64,000 nt of DNA from Palsa-965 sp044448685 (GCA_044448685.1 JBIOHC010000013.1:27030-91029); one strand, 5' to 3'. Counted from the first letter of the stretch, positions 52,116 to 60,962 are shown. A program made the numbers and translations. The notes: generated from the letters alone by a model not told the origin.

Positions 52116-52652
52116 TTATTCTTCCAACCGGATGAGTGCAAAAATAGCATAATTTATCATGTCATAATAATTGGCATCTATACCTTCAGAGATGAGCGTA
52201 TTGCCTTTATTGTCTTCTATCTGCTTGACTCTTAATAATTTCATCAGGATAAGATCAGTCAGGGAGCTTACCCTCATCTCTCTCCACGCTTCGTTATAGT
52301 CGTGGTTTTTATTCTCCATCAAATCCTTTGCCGAAAACACATATTTATCAAATAACCGGGTAGCTTCATCCAAAGGAAGCTCCATACGGGGGTCTTTATC
52401 GAGCCCGAGTTGTATAAGGCCGATGATGGCATAATTCACGATACCGATAAATTCGCTTTGTACCCCTTCCTGTACTTTTTGTGTACCTTTATCTTCAATA
52501 CTACGGATGCGCTGAGCTTTGATGAGGATCTGGTCAGTGATGGAACTGGTTCTTAATACACGCCATGCACTGCCGTAATCTTTCATTTTTTTAATGAAAA
52601 TCTCCTTGCAGGATATGGCAGCCTGATCAAATTGTTCGGAGGTCTTGGACAT
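52116..52652 (-). CDS. DUF1599 protein (duplicated domain)
   Basis: 178 residues, cytoplasmic, two copies of an about 75-residue all-alpha module. The first runs from KMKDYGSAWRVLRTSSITDQILIKAQRIRSIED, the second from NKNHDYNEAWREMRVSSLTDLILMKLLRVKQIED; each ends with a YAIIGLIQL/YAIFALIRL helix. The pattern matches DUF1599. Conserved D-Y and E/D residues could bind a metal-nucleotide as in all-alpha NTP pyrophosphatases, but no activity is established here. Starts 40 bp from divergent folP and precedes the DoxX gene by 8 bp. Confidence 0.88.
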   Translation of the reverse strand: MSKTSEQFDQAAISCKEIFIKKMKDYGSAWRVLRTSSITDQILIKAQRIRSIEDKGTQKVQEGVQSEFIGIVNYAIIGLIQLGLDKDPRMELPLDEATRLFDKYVFSAKDLMENKNHDYNEAWREMRVSSLTDLILMKLLRVKQIEDNKGNTLISEGIDANYYDMINYAIFALIRLEE

Positions 52653-52692
52653 AGATTAAATTTGTCGCACAATATACGCTTTTTTGAAGCAG

Positions 52693-53556
52693 ATGAAGTC
52701 TGATACAACGCTTTCACCACCCCTTTTGAAATGCCGCCACGGACAGCTTGACCTGTCCCGCCCGCTGGTAATGGGCATATTGAACCTGACCCCTGATTCT
52801 TTTTATGACGGAGGGCGTTACCCTGGTTCAGATACGATGCTTGCTCAGGCAATACGAATGCTCGATGAAGGTGCATCCATACTGGATATCGGAGGGGCTT
52901 CCTCCCGTCCAGGAGCCACCCTCATCAGTCCTGAAGAAGAATTAAACCGCATCCTGCCTGCCATTATAACCCTGCGGGAGCATGTTCCGGGATCAATTAT
53001 TTCAGTTGATACTTTTCATACTTCTGTTGCTCAGGCTTCACTTCATGCGGGGGCCGATCTGATCAACGATATTTCAGGAGGGGCCGACCCATCCCTGCCT
53101 TTGCTGGCCGGAAAGGAAGATATCCCTTATATTCTCATGCATATGCAGGGCGTTCCCGGAACTATGCAGGAGGCTCCTGTCTATACCGATGTGGTGCAGG
53201 AAGTACATGATTTTTTTGTAGAAAAGGTGGATATGCTGTCCCATACAGGGGTTAAGCAGGTGATACTCGATCCCGGTTTCGGTTTCGGTAAGACATTGGC
53301 TCATAATTATCAACTCCTCGGGTCACTAGATCGTTTCAGAAAACTGGGATATCCTGTACTGGCCGGGATGAGCCGTAAATCAATGATCAGCAAAGTACTC
53401 CACACAAGGACAGCAGATGCGCTCAACGGCACCACGGCAGCACATATGCTGGCATTGATGAAAGGAGCAACTCTGCTGCGTGTTCACGATGTGAAGGAAG
53501 CCGTGCAAACCATTCGAATCTATGAACAATACAAAGACCCTACTTTAATCAGCTGA
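52693..53556 (+). CDS. folP: Dihydropteroate synthase
   Basis: 287 residues from the ATG at 52693 (a TTG at 52684 is also in frame). Condenses p-aminobenzoate with 6-hydroxymethyl-7,8-dihydropterin diphosphate in folate synthesis; target of sulfonamides. TIM-barrel motifs: VMGILNLTPDSFYDGGRY, ILDIGGASSRPGA, ISVDTFH, LINDISGG, YILMHMQGVPGTMQ, VILDPGFGFGKTLAHNY, AGMSRKSMI and LLRVHDVKE. All pterin and diphosphate ligands are present. Confidence 0.97.
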   Translation: MKSDTTLSPPLLKCRHGQLDLSRPLVMGILNLTPDSFYDGGRYPGSDTMLAQAIRMLDEGASILDIGGASSRPGATLISPEEELNRILPAIITLREHVPGSIISVDTFHTSVAQASLHAGADLINDISGGADPSLPLLAGKEDIPYILMHMQGVPGTMQEAPVYTDVVQEVHDFFVEKVDMLSHTGVKQVILDPGFGFGKTLAHNYQLLGSLDRFRKLGYPVLAGMSRKSMISKVLHTRTADALNGTTAAHMLALMKGATLLRVHDVKEAVQTIRIYEQYKDPTLIS

Positions 53557-53562
53557 TCGTTT

Positions 53563-54027
53563 ATGCCTAACAAACCGGAAGTTAAAACAGAAACCGCAAC
53601 TGATCGTGACAGGGAACTCATGAGGGCAGCTTTCAAACCAATGCTCAGACGCAGACTTATGCTATACCTGCCTCTTGCATGCATCAGTATTGGAGGAATT
53701 GCATTTATCAACCTCTATGATGTACGCTTTGATCTGGATGAAACAAAAAGAGGAATAGGCAATGTGGCTTTTGTTTTTATTGCAGCCTTCTGTCTCCGCC
53801 TCACCATCAGTGACATTATGAACTACAATAAAGACCTGAATAATTACCAGGTCAAGATTGCCCAAGGGCGTATACGCAGCACAGGGCCCAAATCAATTGT
53901 GATAGGAAATTATGAGTTCAGCTTTTCTTCCGGACCACAGGAAACATGGAAAGAAGGCGATGCTGTGGAGCTGAGGGCAGGGTATAAAACGAATATGATT
54001 TTCCAGATAAAAAAAACAGTATCTTAA
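53563..54027 (+). CDS. Small membrane protein, function unknown
   Basis: 154 residues. A charged N-terminus (about 1-32) is followed by two membrane helices, LMLYLPLACISIGGIAFINL (34-53) and VAFVFIAAFCLRLTISDIM (70-88), and a soluble C-terminal beta-like tail (NNYQVKIAQGRIRSTGPKSI). No family recognised. It begins 6 bp after folP and is probably cotranscribed. Confidence 0.78.
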   Translation: MPNKPEVKTETATDRDRELMRAAFKPMLRRRLMLYLPLACISIGGIAFINLYDVRFDLDETKRGIGNVAFVFIAAFCLRLTISDIMNYNKDLNNYQVKIAQGRIRSTGPKSIVIGNYEFSFSSGPQETWKEGDAVELRAGYKTNMIFQIKKTVS

Positions 54028-54098
54028 TCACATTCTAACAGACTATTGTAGTCTCTGGCAGGACAATTGCATTTTATGGGTAACCAACCCCACACCCT

Positions 54099-54458
54099 AT
54101 GATCAAGACATCCTCTATCCTTCTTACACTTATTTCCGGCCTCAGCTTCGGGGTAGCCCAGGCTCAGTCCGGAAGTCCGGGCAGGCCCGACTCGACAAAT
54201 CATGGATCCCGTTATCATGGAGGGTATGGTCATTCGGGGCGCTGGCATTTCTGGGGACATAACCGTTACGGTCACAACCAGGGTACTGCCTCAACTTCCG
54301 GAACAGGAACAGGGCGTGGAACAGGTGGCAGTTCAGGACGATCAGGACCAAGGCACAGCCGCAGTGCTGCCGGCACTAGTCATTCCATTTTCTCAGGTTC
54401 ATCCAGACATATGAGTCGCGGTGGTTTCGGTCATTCCGGTGCTCACGCAAGCTCCTGA
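54099..54458 (+). CDS. Secreted Gly/His/Ser-rich protein with RGGFG C-terminal motif
   Basis: 119 residues. Signal peptide MIKTSSILLTLISGLSFGVAQAQ, then a low-complexity mature part rich in Gly, Ser, His, Arg and Thr, probably unstructured. The C-terminus holds RGGFG (residues 107-111, bases 54417-54431) followed by eight residues. From memory, the DUF1190 proteins YgiB/YjfM of enterobacteria also carry a C-terminal RGGFG segment and are encoded next to YgiC/YjfC ATP-grasp enzymes, the family of the next gene here. The 2-bp gap to that gene implies translational coupling. I infer that this is the exported substrate or partner of the enzyme. Confidence 0.78.
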   Translation: MIKTSSILLTLISGLSFGVAQAQSGSPGRPDSTNHGSRYHGGYGHSGRWHFWGHNRYGHNQGTASTSGTGTGRGTGGSSGRSGPRHSRSAAGTSHSIFSGSSRHMSRGGFGHSGAHASS

Positions 54459-54460
54459 TC

Positions 54461-55597
54461 ATGGAACGCATCATAACAAAATGCCGTCCCGACTGGAAAA
54501 AGAAAGTTGAGGATCTCGGCCTTGGCTACCATACCCTGGATGGTGATACCTACTGGGATGAGAGTGCTTATTATACATTCAGCTATGAACAGGTCGGGCA
54601 GATAGAAACAGCCAGCAACAAATTGCACCGCATGTGTCTCAAAGCGGTTGATCATGTGATACGGGAAAACCTGTTTCATTTGTTCTGTATTCCGGAGCCG
54701 TATCATAAACTGATCAGAACAAGCTGGCAGCGTGAAACTCCTTCCATTTACGGTCGTTTTGATTTGTCATGGAATGGTGATCTGCATCAACCTCCTAAAA
54801 TGCTTGAGTATAATGCCGATACCCCTACTTCTCTGCTGGAGGCTTCGGTGATTCAGTGGTTCTGGCTTAAGGATGTGCTACCCGGCTTTGACCAGTTCAA
54901 TTCCATTCATGAACGCCTGATTTACTGGTGGAAGGAAATCAGGGATTACCTGAAACAGAAAGACCTCTATTTATCCTGTCTGGATCAGTTTCCGGAAGAT
55001 TATATGAATCTTCTTTATATGCAGGACTGTGCTTCACAAGCCGGGTTAGAGACTCATCACCTTGCTGTTAAAGATATCGGCTGGAACGGAAAAGAATTCT
55101 GTGATCTGGATGACAAAAGGATAGGATCTATTTTTAAACTTTATCCCTGGGAATGGATGATAAATGAAGATTTCGGGCCACACCTCCTTGAAAGCGAGAC
55201 GCTCTGGATAGAACCTCCGTGGAAAATGCTGCTGAGTAATAAAGCCATCCTCCCGGTGCTCTGGAAACTTTTTCCCGGCCATCCCAATTTGCTGGAATGC
55301 TATGCCGATCATCCGCATGAGATGCTGAATTACGTTCGTAAACCTTTGCTTTCAAGAGAAGGAGCGAATGTAACGCTTTTTGAAAACGGGAGAATAACCA
55401 CGGAAACACCGGGTGAATATGGCGAGGAAGGTTTTATCTGGCAGGAGTTAAGCAAGCTGCCTTGTCTGGATGGGAACTACCCCGTAATCGGTTCGTGGAT
55501 TATAGGTGGTAAGGCATGTGGTATGGGCATACGTGAAAGCAAATCACCCGTTACCGATAATTTCAGCCGTTTCCTGCCCCATGCCATCCCGGTCTGA
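54461..55597 (+). CDS. Glutathionylspermidine-synthase-like ATP-grasp enzyme (YgiC/YjfC family)
   Basis: 378 residues. ATP-grasp amide-ligase fold of the C-terminal domain of E. coli glutathionylspermidine synthase, without its amidase domain. Family markers: YYTFSYEQVGQIE, YGRFDLSWNGD, KMLEYNADTPTSLLEAS (metal/ATP ligands), IFKLYPWEWM, PPWKMLLSNKAILPVLW, HPNLLECY, KPLLSREGANV and the C-terminal GSWIIGGKACGMGIRESKSP. Members probably join a peptide carboxylate to an amine or to another peptide. The preceding RGGFG-tailed protein is the obvious candidate partner; no polyamine gene is adjacent. Cytoplasmic. Confidence 0.92.
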   Translation: MERIITKCRPDWKKKVEDLGLGYHTLDGDTYWDESAYYTFSYEQVGQIETASNKLHRMCLKAVDHVIRENLFHLFCIPEPYHKLIRTSWQRETPSIYGRFDLSWNGDLHQPPKMLEYNADTPTSLLEASVIQWFWLKDVLPGFDQFNSIHERLIYWWKEIRDYLKQKDLYLSCLDQFPEDYMNLLYMQDCASQAGLETHHLAVKDIGWNGKEFCDLDDKRIGSIFKLYPWEWMINEDFGPHLLESETLWIEPPWKMLLSNKAILPVLWKLFPGHPNLLECYADHPHEMLNYVRKPLLSREGANVTLFENGRITTETPGEYGEEGFIWQELSKLPCLDGNYPVIGSWIIGGKACGMGIRESKSPVTDNFSRFLPHAIPV

Positions 55598-55639
55598 GCC
55601 GGCTTATTTTCCATACCTTGCAACGGAATCAGACTTCTT

Positions 55640-56836
55640 ATGCAAGGCATATCGAAATATTTCTTCCGGCATATTGCCCAAACCAGCGAAGCTCCTCTTG
55701 CTCTGGAAATAGAAAGGGCTTCCGGATCCTGGCTCTATACCCCTCAGGGTAAATACCTTGATCTTATTTCAGGAATTTCAGTAAGCAATACGGGGCATTG
55801 TCATCCGCATGTGATTCATGCTATCAAAAATCAGCTTGACAAGTACCTGCATACCATGGTGTATGGTGAGCATATACAGGGACCTCAGGTTCTTTTTGCA
55901 AAAGCATTGGCAGCCCGGCTTCCTTCATCCCTGAGCAGTGTTTACTTTACCAACTCAGGAGCAGAGGCTGTGGAAGGTGCCATGAAACTGGCCAAAAGAA
56001 GTACCGGGAGGAGTGGCTTCGTTTCGTTCCGGAATGCCTATCATGGCAGCACACAGGGTGCATTAAGCCTTATGGGCAGCGAAACATTCAAGAATGCCTT
56101 CCGCCCCCTGCTCCCTGATATGCTGCATTTGTCTTATAATGTAACAGAAACACTGGATCAGATAACGGATCACACGGCTGCTGTTTTTGCCGAACCCATA
56201 CAGGGAGAGGCTGGAGTCATTCCTTCCACGCCTGAATTTATGAACGCCCTTCGTGAACGCTGTAATCAGACAGGAGCGCTCCTGGTCCTGGATGAAATAC
56301 AAACCGGTTTCGGCCGCACCGGCAAACTCTTTGCTTTTGAACACTATGGGGTTGTGCCTGATATTCTTTTATGTGCCAAAGGAATGGGAGGAGGAATGCC
56401 CCTGGGTGCGTTTATCTCCTCTCCGGAGCGGATGAAGACTCTGAGTCATGACCCCGTGCTGGGTCATATCACCACCTTTGGAGGACATCCTGTATCCTGT
56501 GCAGCAGGGCTTGCTTCTCTGGAGATCCTGGAGCAGGAAGATCTGTGTACGGAGGTCAAACGAAAGGAAGCTCTTTTTTTACGCTTGCTCAAACATCCTG
56601 CTATTCAGCATATCCGAAGCTCTGGTCTGCTTCTGGCACTTGATTTTGGAACGGAGGCGTTGAACCGGGATATACTGGCCATCTGTCTTCAGAAAGGTGT
56701 TCTTGCCGACTGGTTTTTGTTCAATGCCCAAAGCATGCGCATAGCCCCTCCCCTTACCATCCGTGACGAAGAGATCATTTTCGCCTGTCAGGTTATACTG
56801 GAAGCTATCTCACTTTGTGTTGATCCAAAAAAATAA
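55640..56836 (+). CDS. Class III aminotransferase (ArgD/GabT-like)
   Basis: 398 residues, PLP-dependent. Motifs: YLDLISGISVSNTGHCHPHV, YFTNSGAEAVEGAMKLAKR, AYHGSTQGALSLMG, FAEPIQGEAGVIP, LLVLDEIQTGFGRTGKLFAFEH and the PLP Lys in LCAKGMGGGMPLGAF, followed by TTFGGHPVSCAAGLASLE. The overall form fits acetylornithine or related omega-amino acid aminotransferases. No arginine-biosynthesis genes are adjacent, so the substrate is open; acetylornithine, GABA, lysine or a diamine are all possible. Starts 42 bp after the ATP-grasp gene. Confidence 0.92.
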   Translation: MQGISKYFFRHIAQTSEAPLALEIERASGSWLYTPQGKYLDLISGISVSNTGHCHPHVIHAIKNQLDKYLHTMVYGEHIQGPQVLFAKALAARLPSSLSSVYFTNSGAEAVEGAMKLAKRSTGRSGFVSFRNAYHGSTQGALSLMGSETFKNAFRPLLPDMLHLSYNVTETLDQITDHTAAVFAEPIQGEAGVIPSTPEFMNALRERCNQTGALLVLDEIQTGFGRTGKLFAFEHYGVVPDILLCAKGMGGGMPLGAFISSPERMKTLSHDPVLGHITTFGGHPVSCAAGLASLEILEQEDLCTEVKRKEALFLRLLKHPAIQHIRSSGLLLALDFGTEALNRDILAICLQKGVLADWFLFNAQSMRIAPPLTIRDEEIIFACQVILEAISLCVDPKK

Positions 56837-56870
56837 GAACTTTACCGTCAAGCGCTAATATCCTATCCAA

Positions 56871-57548
56871 ATGAATGTATTGATTGTTGAAGATGAACAT
56901 AACCTGAGCCGGGAAATGGGTATATTCCTTTCCAAGGAAAACTATACCTGTGATTTTGCATCTACAAGAAGGGATGCCTCCGAAAAAATATTCGTCAATA
57001 ATTACGACTTCATCCTGCTTGACCTTGGTTTACCTGACGGAGACGGGATGAGCCTGATTGAAGAAGCCCGGAATGCAGAAAAAGAAGCATCTTTCATCAT
57101 CCTTACAGCCCGGGGTGCCACCAATGATAAAATAGCAGGTCTGAACCTGGGGGCTGACGACTATGTAGCCAAACCCTTTTCCCTGCCCGAATTGCATTCC
57201 CGTATGCAGGCCATTACACGCAGGAGGCATGGCCTGAAAAAGAACACCATAAATTTTTACGACTTTGTCATGGATATTCCCAACCGAAGTGTGAAATACG
57301 GTGATAAGGAAATAACCCTTACCAAGAAAGAATTCGATATTCTTCATTACCTCCTTCTGAACAAGAACAGAGTACTGACCCGCTTACAGCTTACCGAGCA
57401 TATATGGGGCAATATTCTGGAAGATGATTACGACAGCAATTATATGGATGTACATATGAAAAATTTGCGTAAAAAGCTTTCAGTCCATGCAGAAACAGAC
57501 TGGCTTGAAACTGTCAGGGGCATAGGTTATAAGGTCAGTCTGAAATGA
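56871..57548 (+). CDS. OmpR/PhoB-family response regulator
   Basis: 225 residues. Receiver domain with acidic pair in VEDE (7-9), phospho-acceptor Asp51 in FILLDLGLPDGDG, Thr in ILTARGA and Lys in VAKPFSLPEL. The C-terminal winged helix (about 130-225) shows VKYGDKEITLTKKEFDILHYLLLNKNRVLTR, then LTEHIWG and DVHMKNLRKKL. It controls transcription in response to the kinase, whose ATG overlaps its stop codon (ATGA). Target genes unknown; the small exported-protein gene just downstream of the kinase is a candidate. Confidence 0.96.
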   Translation: MNVLIVEDEHNLSREMGIFLSKENYTCDFASTRRDASEKIFVNNYDFILLDLGLPDGDGMSLIEEARNAEKEASFIILTARGATNDKIAGLNLGADDYVAKPFSLPELHSRMQAITRRRHGLKKNTINFYDFVMDIPNRSVKYGDKEITLTKKEFDILHYLLLNKNRVLTRLQLTEHIWGNILEDDYDSNYMDVHMKNLRKKLSVHAETDWLETVRGIGYKVSLK

Positions 57549-58879
57549 AATTACGCACCAAGTTAAGCCTTTACAGCACCCTCAGCAAGCTCATTGTACT
57601 GGTTGCCTTTCTTATTATCGTTCCGATGATCGTTTCGATTGTCTCCACGCACCATACAGACAGCCGCCTTCAGAATATGAAGGAGAAGGTGATCAAGCTG
57701 GTGGATAAGGTAGGTATCAAGAATTTTCTGCAGGAAGAACAGGACAGTGTATTTGCCGATTATAATATCCTTAAAGAGGAATATATTGTCATAGAAGCCA
57801 CGGAAAAAGTAATTCCCGCCACCCAGTTCGAAAATACGGAACGTATCATTGAAGGTGAAACGGTTGAATACAGGGTGCTGAACGTCACCTTTATTCATGC
57901 CGGGCATCTGTATCTGCTCGAAATAGGGAAAAGTCTGGAGGTTGTAAAAGAACTGAACGGGGTGCTGCAGAAGGTGGCCTTTTTTGTGCTTATCATCTCT
58001 TTCGCCATAACCATCCTGCTCAATATAGGCTATTCGAATTATCTGCTCAAGCCCTTTCATATGATGATAGAGCGTAAGCTGAAAAATGTCTATCACCCGG
58101 AAAAATTCAACTTTGAAACCATTCCCACCACTACGACAGATTTCATATACCTCGATCAGACCATCAATGAAATGATGCATAAAATCAAGGACGTATTCGG
58201 GCGGGAAAAAGAGTTTATTTCGAATGTATCGCATGAGCTGCTTACTCCTATCAGTGTGTTGCAGACCAGGTTCGAGAATATGCTGACCGAGAATAAGCTG
58301 GATGAAGAAAGCTCCCTGAAAATCATTGAATCACTAAAGACCTTGAACCGGCTAAAAAAAATAACCAATACACTCCTACTCATATCCCGGATTGAAAATG
58401 AACAGTATCTCAAAAATGACACTCTGGGGTTTGAATCACTGGCAGCCGAGGTGGTGTCAGAAATTGAGGAAAGGTTTACCGAAAAAAACATACAGGCTAC
58501 TGTAGACTTTAAGGAAGATTATGTGATGCAGCATTGCAACCATGACCTCCTGTTTACCCTTTTGTTCAATCTTGTGAATAATGCCATCAAGTACAATAAA
58601 CAGGATGGAAAGATTTTTATCAGGGGATATTATTCAGGAAATAATTATGTTGTAGAAGTTGAAGATACCGGAATCGGGATCCCTGCTGAGCAAAGAAGTA
58701 CGATTTTCAGCCGGTTTAAAAGACTTAATTCGAATGGAACCGAAGGGTACGGACTGGGCCTTCCGATTGTTCAAACCATAGCCGAATTCCATGATATTCA
58801 AGTATTTGTGAATTCAGAACCGGGTCAGGGATCAGTTTTTAAACTTATCATTCCAGTGCCTTTATTAGAAATAAATTAA
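57545..58879 (+). CDS. Sensor histidine kinase (HAMP-less, two TM)
   Basis: 444 residues. Membrane helix at about 13-35, a periplasmic sensor of about 105 residues, second helix at about 139-160 (KVAFFVLIISFAITILLNIGY). Then the DHp domain with phospho-acceptor His in FISNVSHELLTPISVLQ, and the catalytic domain with N-box LFNLVNNAIKYN, G1 VEDTGIGIPAEQR, F-box SRFKRL and G2 GYGLGLPIVQTI. It pairs with the upstream response regulator through a 4-bp overlap. The short periplasmic sensor has no recognisable ligand domain. Similar in arrangement to RprX/RprY-type systems of Bacteroidota. Confidence 0.95.
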   Translation: MKLRTKLSLYSTLSKLIVLVAFLIIVPMIVSIVSTHHTDSRLQNMKEKVIKLVDKVGIKNFLQEEQDSVFADYNILKEEYIVIEATEKVIPATQFENTERIIEGETVEYRVLNVTFIHAGHLYLLEIGKSLEVVKELNGVLQKVAFFVLIISFAITILLNIGYSNYLLKPFHMMIERKLKNVYHPEKFNFETIPTTTTDFIYLDQTINEMMHKIKDVFGREKEFISNVSHELLTPISVLQTRFENMLTENKLDEESSLKIIESLKTLNRLKKITNTLLLISRIENEQYLKNDTLGFESLAAEVVSEIEERFTEKNIQATVDFKEDYVMQHCNHDLLFTLLFNLVNNAIKYNKQDGKIFIRGYYSGNNYVVEVEDTGIGIPAEQRSTIFSRFKRLNSNGTEGYGLGLPIVQTIAEFHDIQVFVNSEPGQGSVFKLIIPVPLLEIN

Positions 58880-58963
58880 ATCTTCATAATCACTTCATAC
58901 TCTTTTCCCATCTTTGACCCGGAAATAAACCAAACAAACAATTAACCCCAAACAAACAACAAA

Positions 58964-59140
58964 ATGAAAAAGATCATCGCTCTCTTCATCGCTGGTGCAT
59001 TCGCAACTTCTATGATCGCTCAGGACGCAAAGAAAGAAGCTCCTGCTAAGAAAGACGGAAACAAAAAAGAAGCTCCTGCTAAGAAGGATGACAAGAAGAA
59101 AGAAGCTCCTGCTAAGAAAGACGAGAAGCCAAAGAACTAA
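58964..59140 (+). CDS. 58-residue exported Lys/Ala/Pro-repeat protein
   Basis: Begins MKKIIALFIAGAFATSMIAQ, a signal peptide cleaved after Ala-Gln. The mature 38 residues are three near-repeats of KKEAPAKK(D) separated by short charged linkers and ending KPKN. Very basic, surely unstructured. It starts 85 bp after the histidine kinase and is closed by a strong terminator. No homologue name; might bind acidic polymers or be a periplasmic filler or chaperone-like peptide. The coherent signal peptide, clean ATG, and terminator support a real gene despite its size. Confidence 0.72.
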   Translation: MKKIIALFIAGAFATSMIAQDAKKEAPAKKDGNKKEAPAKKDDKKKEAPAKKDEKPKN

Positions 59141-59156
59141 TTTGGTCCTCAGTATA

Positions 59157-59187
59157 AAAAAAGGAGATCCTCGGATCTCCTTTTTTT
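59157..59187 (+). terminator. Rho-independent terminator
   Basis: GGAGATC / GATCTCC stem with CTCG loop, flanked by A and T runs (AAAAAAAGGAGATC ... GATCTCCTTTTTTT). 17 bp after the 58-residue gene. Confidence 0.88.
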
Positions 59188-59208
59188 ATGGACTTTAGTT
59201 TGCATAAA

Positions 59209-59294
59209 CACTTCTCGGCTTCGCTCGAAGTGACATAATATATTCGCTCGCAGTGACATTAACGGATGTCATGTCGAGCGGAGTCGAGACATGG
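59209..59294. repeat. REP-like inverted repeat pair, copy 2
   Basis: CACTTCTCGGCTTCGCTCGA at 59209 onwards (to 59236, ending AGTGACAT) faces ATGTCATGTCGAGCGGAGTC (from 59266) then GAGACATGG. A partial copy is at 59243-59260. Same family and same orientation order as 14189-14326. It abuts the stop codon of the CoA-binding protein gene. Confidence 0.75.
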
Positions 59295-59660
59295 TTATTG
59301 GTGGTAGTTCCCAACCGACAACATCACCAGTGTACACGCTACAACAACCTCTATACCCGCCCTGAGCGCCATCGCTTCAAACTCCGGATTCTCGGTACCG
59401 GGATTAAAGATGAGACGTTTGGGTTTAAGGGAAAGAATATAATCGTAATATCCCGGCTGATGGGCCGTCCCTACATATAAAGTAACGGTATCAATATCTT
59501 TTAAGGCCGGTTGTCCGGTCATAATCTTGACCCCTCCTACCTCCCCTTCTTTTATACCAAGGGCCACGACCTCTTCTCCATGTTGTTTCAACTGGTTCAC
59601 AGCCCGGAAAGCATATTTTTCAGGGTTGGTGGTAGCTCCTATCACGAGTGTTCTTGGCAT
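59295..59660 (-). CDS. CoA-binding domain protein (YccU-like)
   Basis: 121 residues, a single Rossmann-type CoA_binding_2 domain. N-terminal MPRTLVIGATTNPEKYAFRAV with glycine loop and conserved YA; then EEVVALGIKEGEVGGVKI, DTVTLYVGTAHQPGYYDYIL, RLIFNPGTENPEFEAMALRAGI and VVACTLVML. Binds CoA or an acyl-CoA in homologues; function otherwise unknown. It has its own -7 box, so it is probably expressed alone. Confidence 0.9.
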   Translation of the reverse strand: MPRTLVIGATTNPEKYAFRAVNQLKQHGEEVVALGIKEGEVGGVKIMTGQPALKDIDTVTLYVGTAHQPGYYDYILSLKPKRLIFNPGTENPEFEAMALRAGIEVVVACTLVMLSVGNYHQ

Positions 59661-59677
59661 GTAGCTTGAATGTATTA

Positions 59678-59685
59678 CAAAGGTA
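59678..59685 (-). promoter_or_regulatory. -7 box (TACCTTTG) of the CoA-binding protein gene
   Basis: Exact TAnnTTTG match on the minus strand, 17 nt upstream of the ATG; no clear -33 TTG. Confidence 0.45.
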
Positions 59686-59714
59686 AGGATAAGGAAGGAG
59701 AATAAGGCACTGAA

Positions 59715-60962
59715 CTATTCCGTATAATCAAGATCTTTACCATGGGTTTCATCCATTTTCCAGATAGCCAGCAAGGCCAGGACAATGACAACAACCCCTA
59801 CGATAAGTGCGGCATTCAGAATTCCATGACCCTGAGGGTTGTTGCACCAGGTTTCCTCCTTCATACCCTTCCAGGCAAGGGTCATAATAATCACTGTACC
59901 TCTCACGAAGTTCGGAACCGTAGTGGTAACCGTTGATCGTATATTGGTTCCGAATTGTTCGGATGCCACTGTAATAAAGATAGCCCAATATCCCTGGGCA
60001 ATACCAAGCAGAAAGATGATGGTATAAAACAAGAGCCCGGAAGCCCCGAAAGCATTGCAATACCAAAGGGAAATGAGGGCCACAAAAGAAACAGAGATGG
60101 CTACGGTTTTACGTCTCGAGCCCAGCTTCTGGCTGATGATACCCGTCAGGAAGCTTCCAATGGCCGCACCGCTGTAGTGCCACATGATGGCTTTGCCCGG
60201 GCTAATAGCCTCCTGTATGCCTAACGCTTCACCAAATTCCTTGGAATAAAGGACGAGGATACCGATGACAAACCAGACAGGAATACCGATGAGGATACAA
60301 TTGAGGTATTTGACAAATTGTTTCCAGGTACGGAACAAACTCAGAAAATCGCCCCGTACCACTTCCGATTGTTTCAGCTTGGCAAACATACCCGACTCAT
60401 TCACATAGATACGGAGTGCAAGGAGGCATAAACCCAGAACCCCTCCTGTCCAATAGGCCTGTCTCCACCCCCATTCACTGACCAGATAAGCCAGTACAGC
60501 ACCACAGATACCAACACCGGAAACAATACTTGTTGCATAGGCTCTGTTCTCTTTGCTCATCACTTCCGAAACAAGGGTAATGCCTATACCCAGCTCTCCT
60601 GCCAGACCGAAACCGGCAATAAAGCGTAATGCAGCATACATATTCAGGTCGCTGCCTACAAAACCATTCGCAATATTAGCCAGAGAATAAACCAGAATCG
60701 TTCCGAAAAGAGTGGCCAGTCTGCCTTTTTTATCCCCCAGAATACCCCATACGATACCTCCCAGGAGCATACCTCCCATTTGCATGTTCATGAGAAAGAG
60801 ACCGGCTGAAATCAGGTCCTTATCGCCGATACCCATGGCTTTCAGACTGGGTACACGGACAATGCCGAAGAGGATGAGATCGTATATATCCACAAAATAT
60901 CCCAATGCGGCAACTATCACGATGATGTTTACCGGGTTTTTGTGGTATTGGTGAGAAGACAT
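59715..60962 (-). CDS. MFS transporter (metabolite:H+ symporter-like)
   Basis: 415 residues, about 12 membrane helices. Helix 1 VNIIVIVAALGYFVDIYDLIL carries the acidic residues common in the MHS/sugar-porter families. The MFS A-motif between helices 2 and 3 is WGILGDKKGRLATL; a second copy, SQKLGSRRKT, lies mid-protein. Likely imports a carboxylate or sugar with protons; substrate unknown. Its ATG overlaps the stop codon of the upstream lipoprotein gene by one base (TAATG), so the two are translationally coupled. Confidence 0.9.
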   Translation of the reverse strand: MSSHQYHKNPVNIIVIVAALGYFVDIYDLILFGIVRVPSLKAMGIGDKDLISAGLFLMNMQMGGMLLGGIVWGILGDKKGRLATLFGTILVYSLANIANGFVGSDLNMYAALRFIAGFGLAGELGIGITLVSEVMSKENRAYATSIVSGVGICGAVLAYLVSEWGWRQAYWTGGVLGLCLLALRIYVNESGMFAKLKQSEVVRGDFLSLFRTWKQFVKYLNCILIGIPVWFVIGILVLYSKEFGEALGIQEAISPGKAIMWHYSGAAIGSFLTGIISQKLGSRRKTVAISVSFVALISLWYCNAFGASGLLFYTIIFLLGIAQGYWAIFITVASEQFGTNIRSTVTTTVPNFVRGTVIIMTLAWKGMKEETWCNNPQGHGILNAALIVGVVVIVLALLAIWKMDETHGKDLDYTE

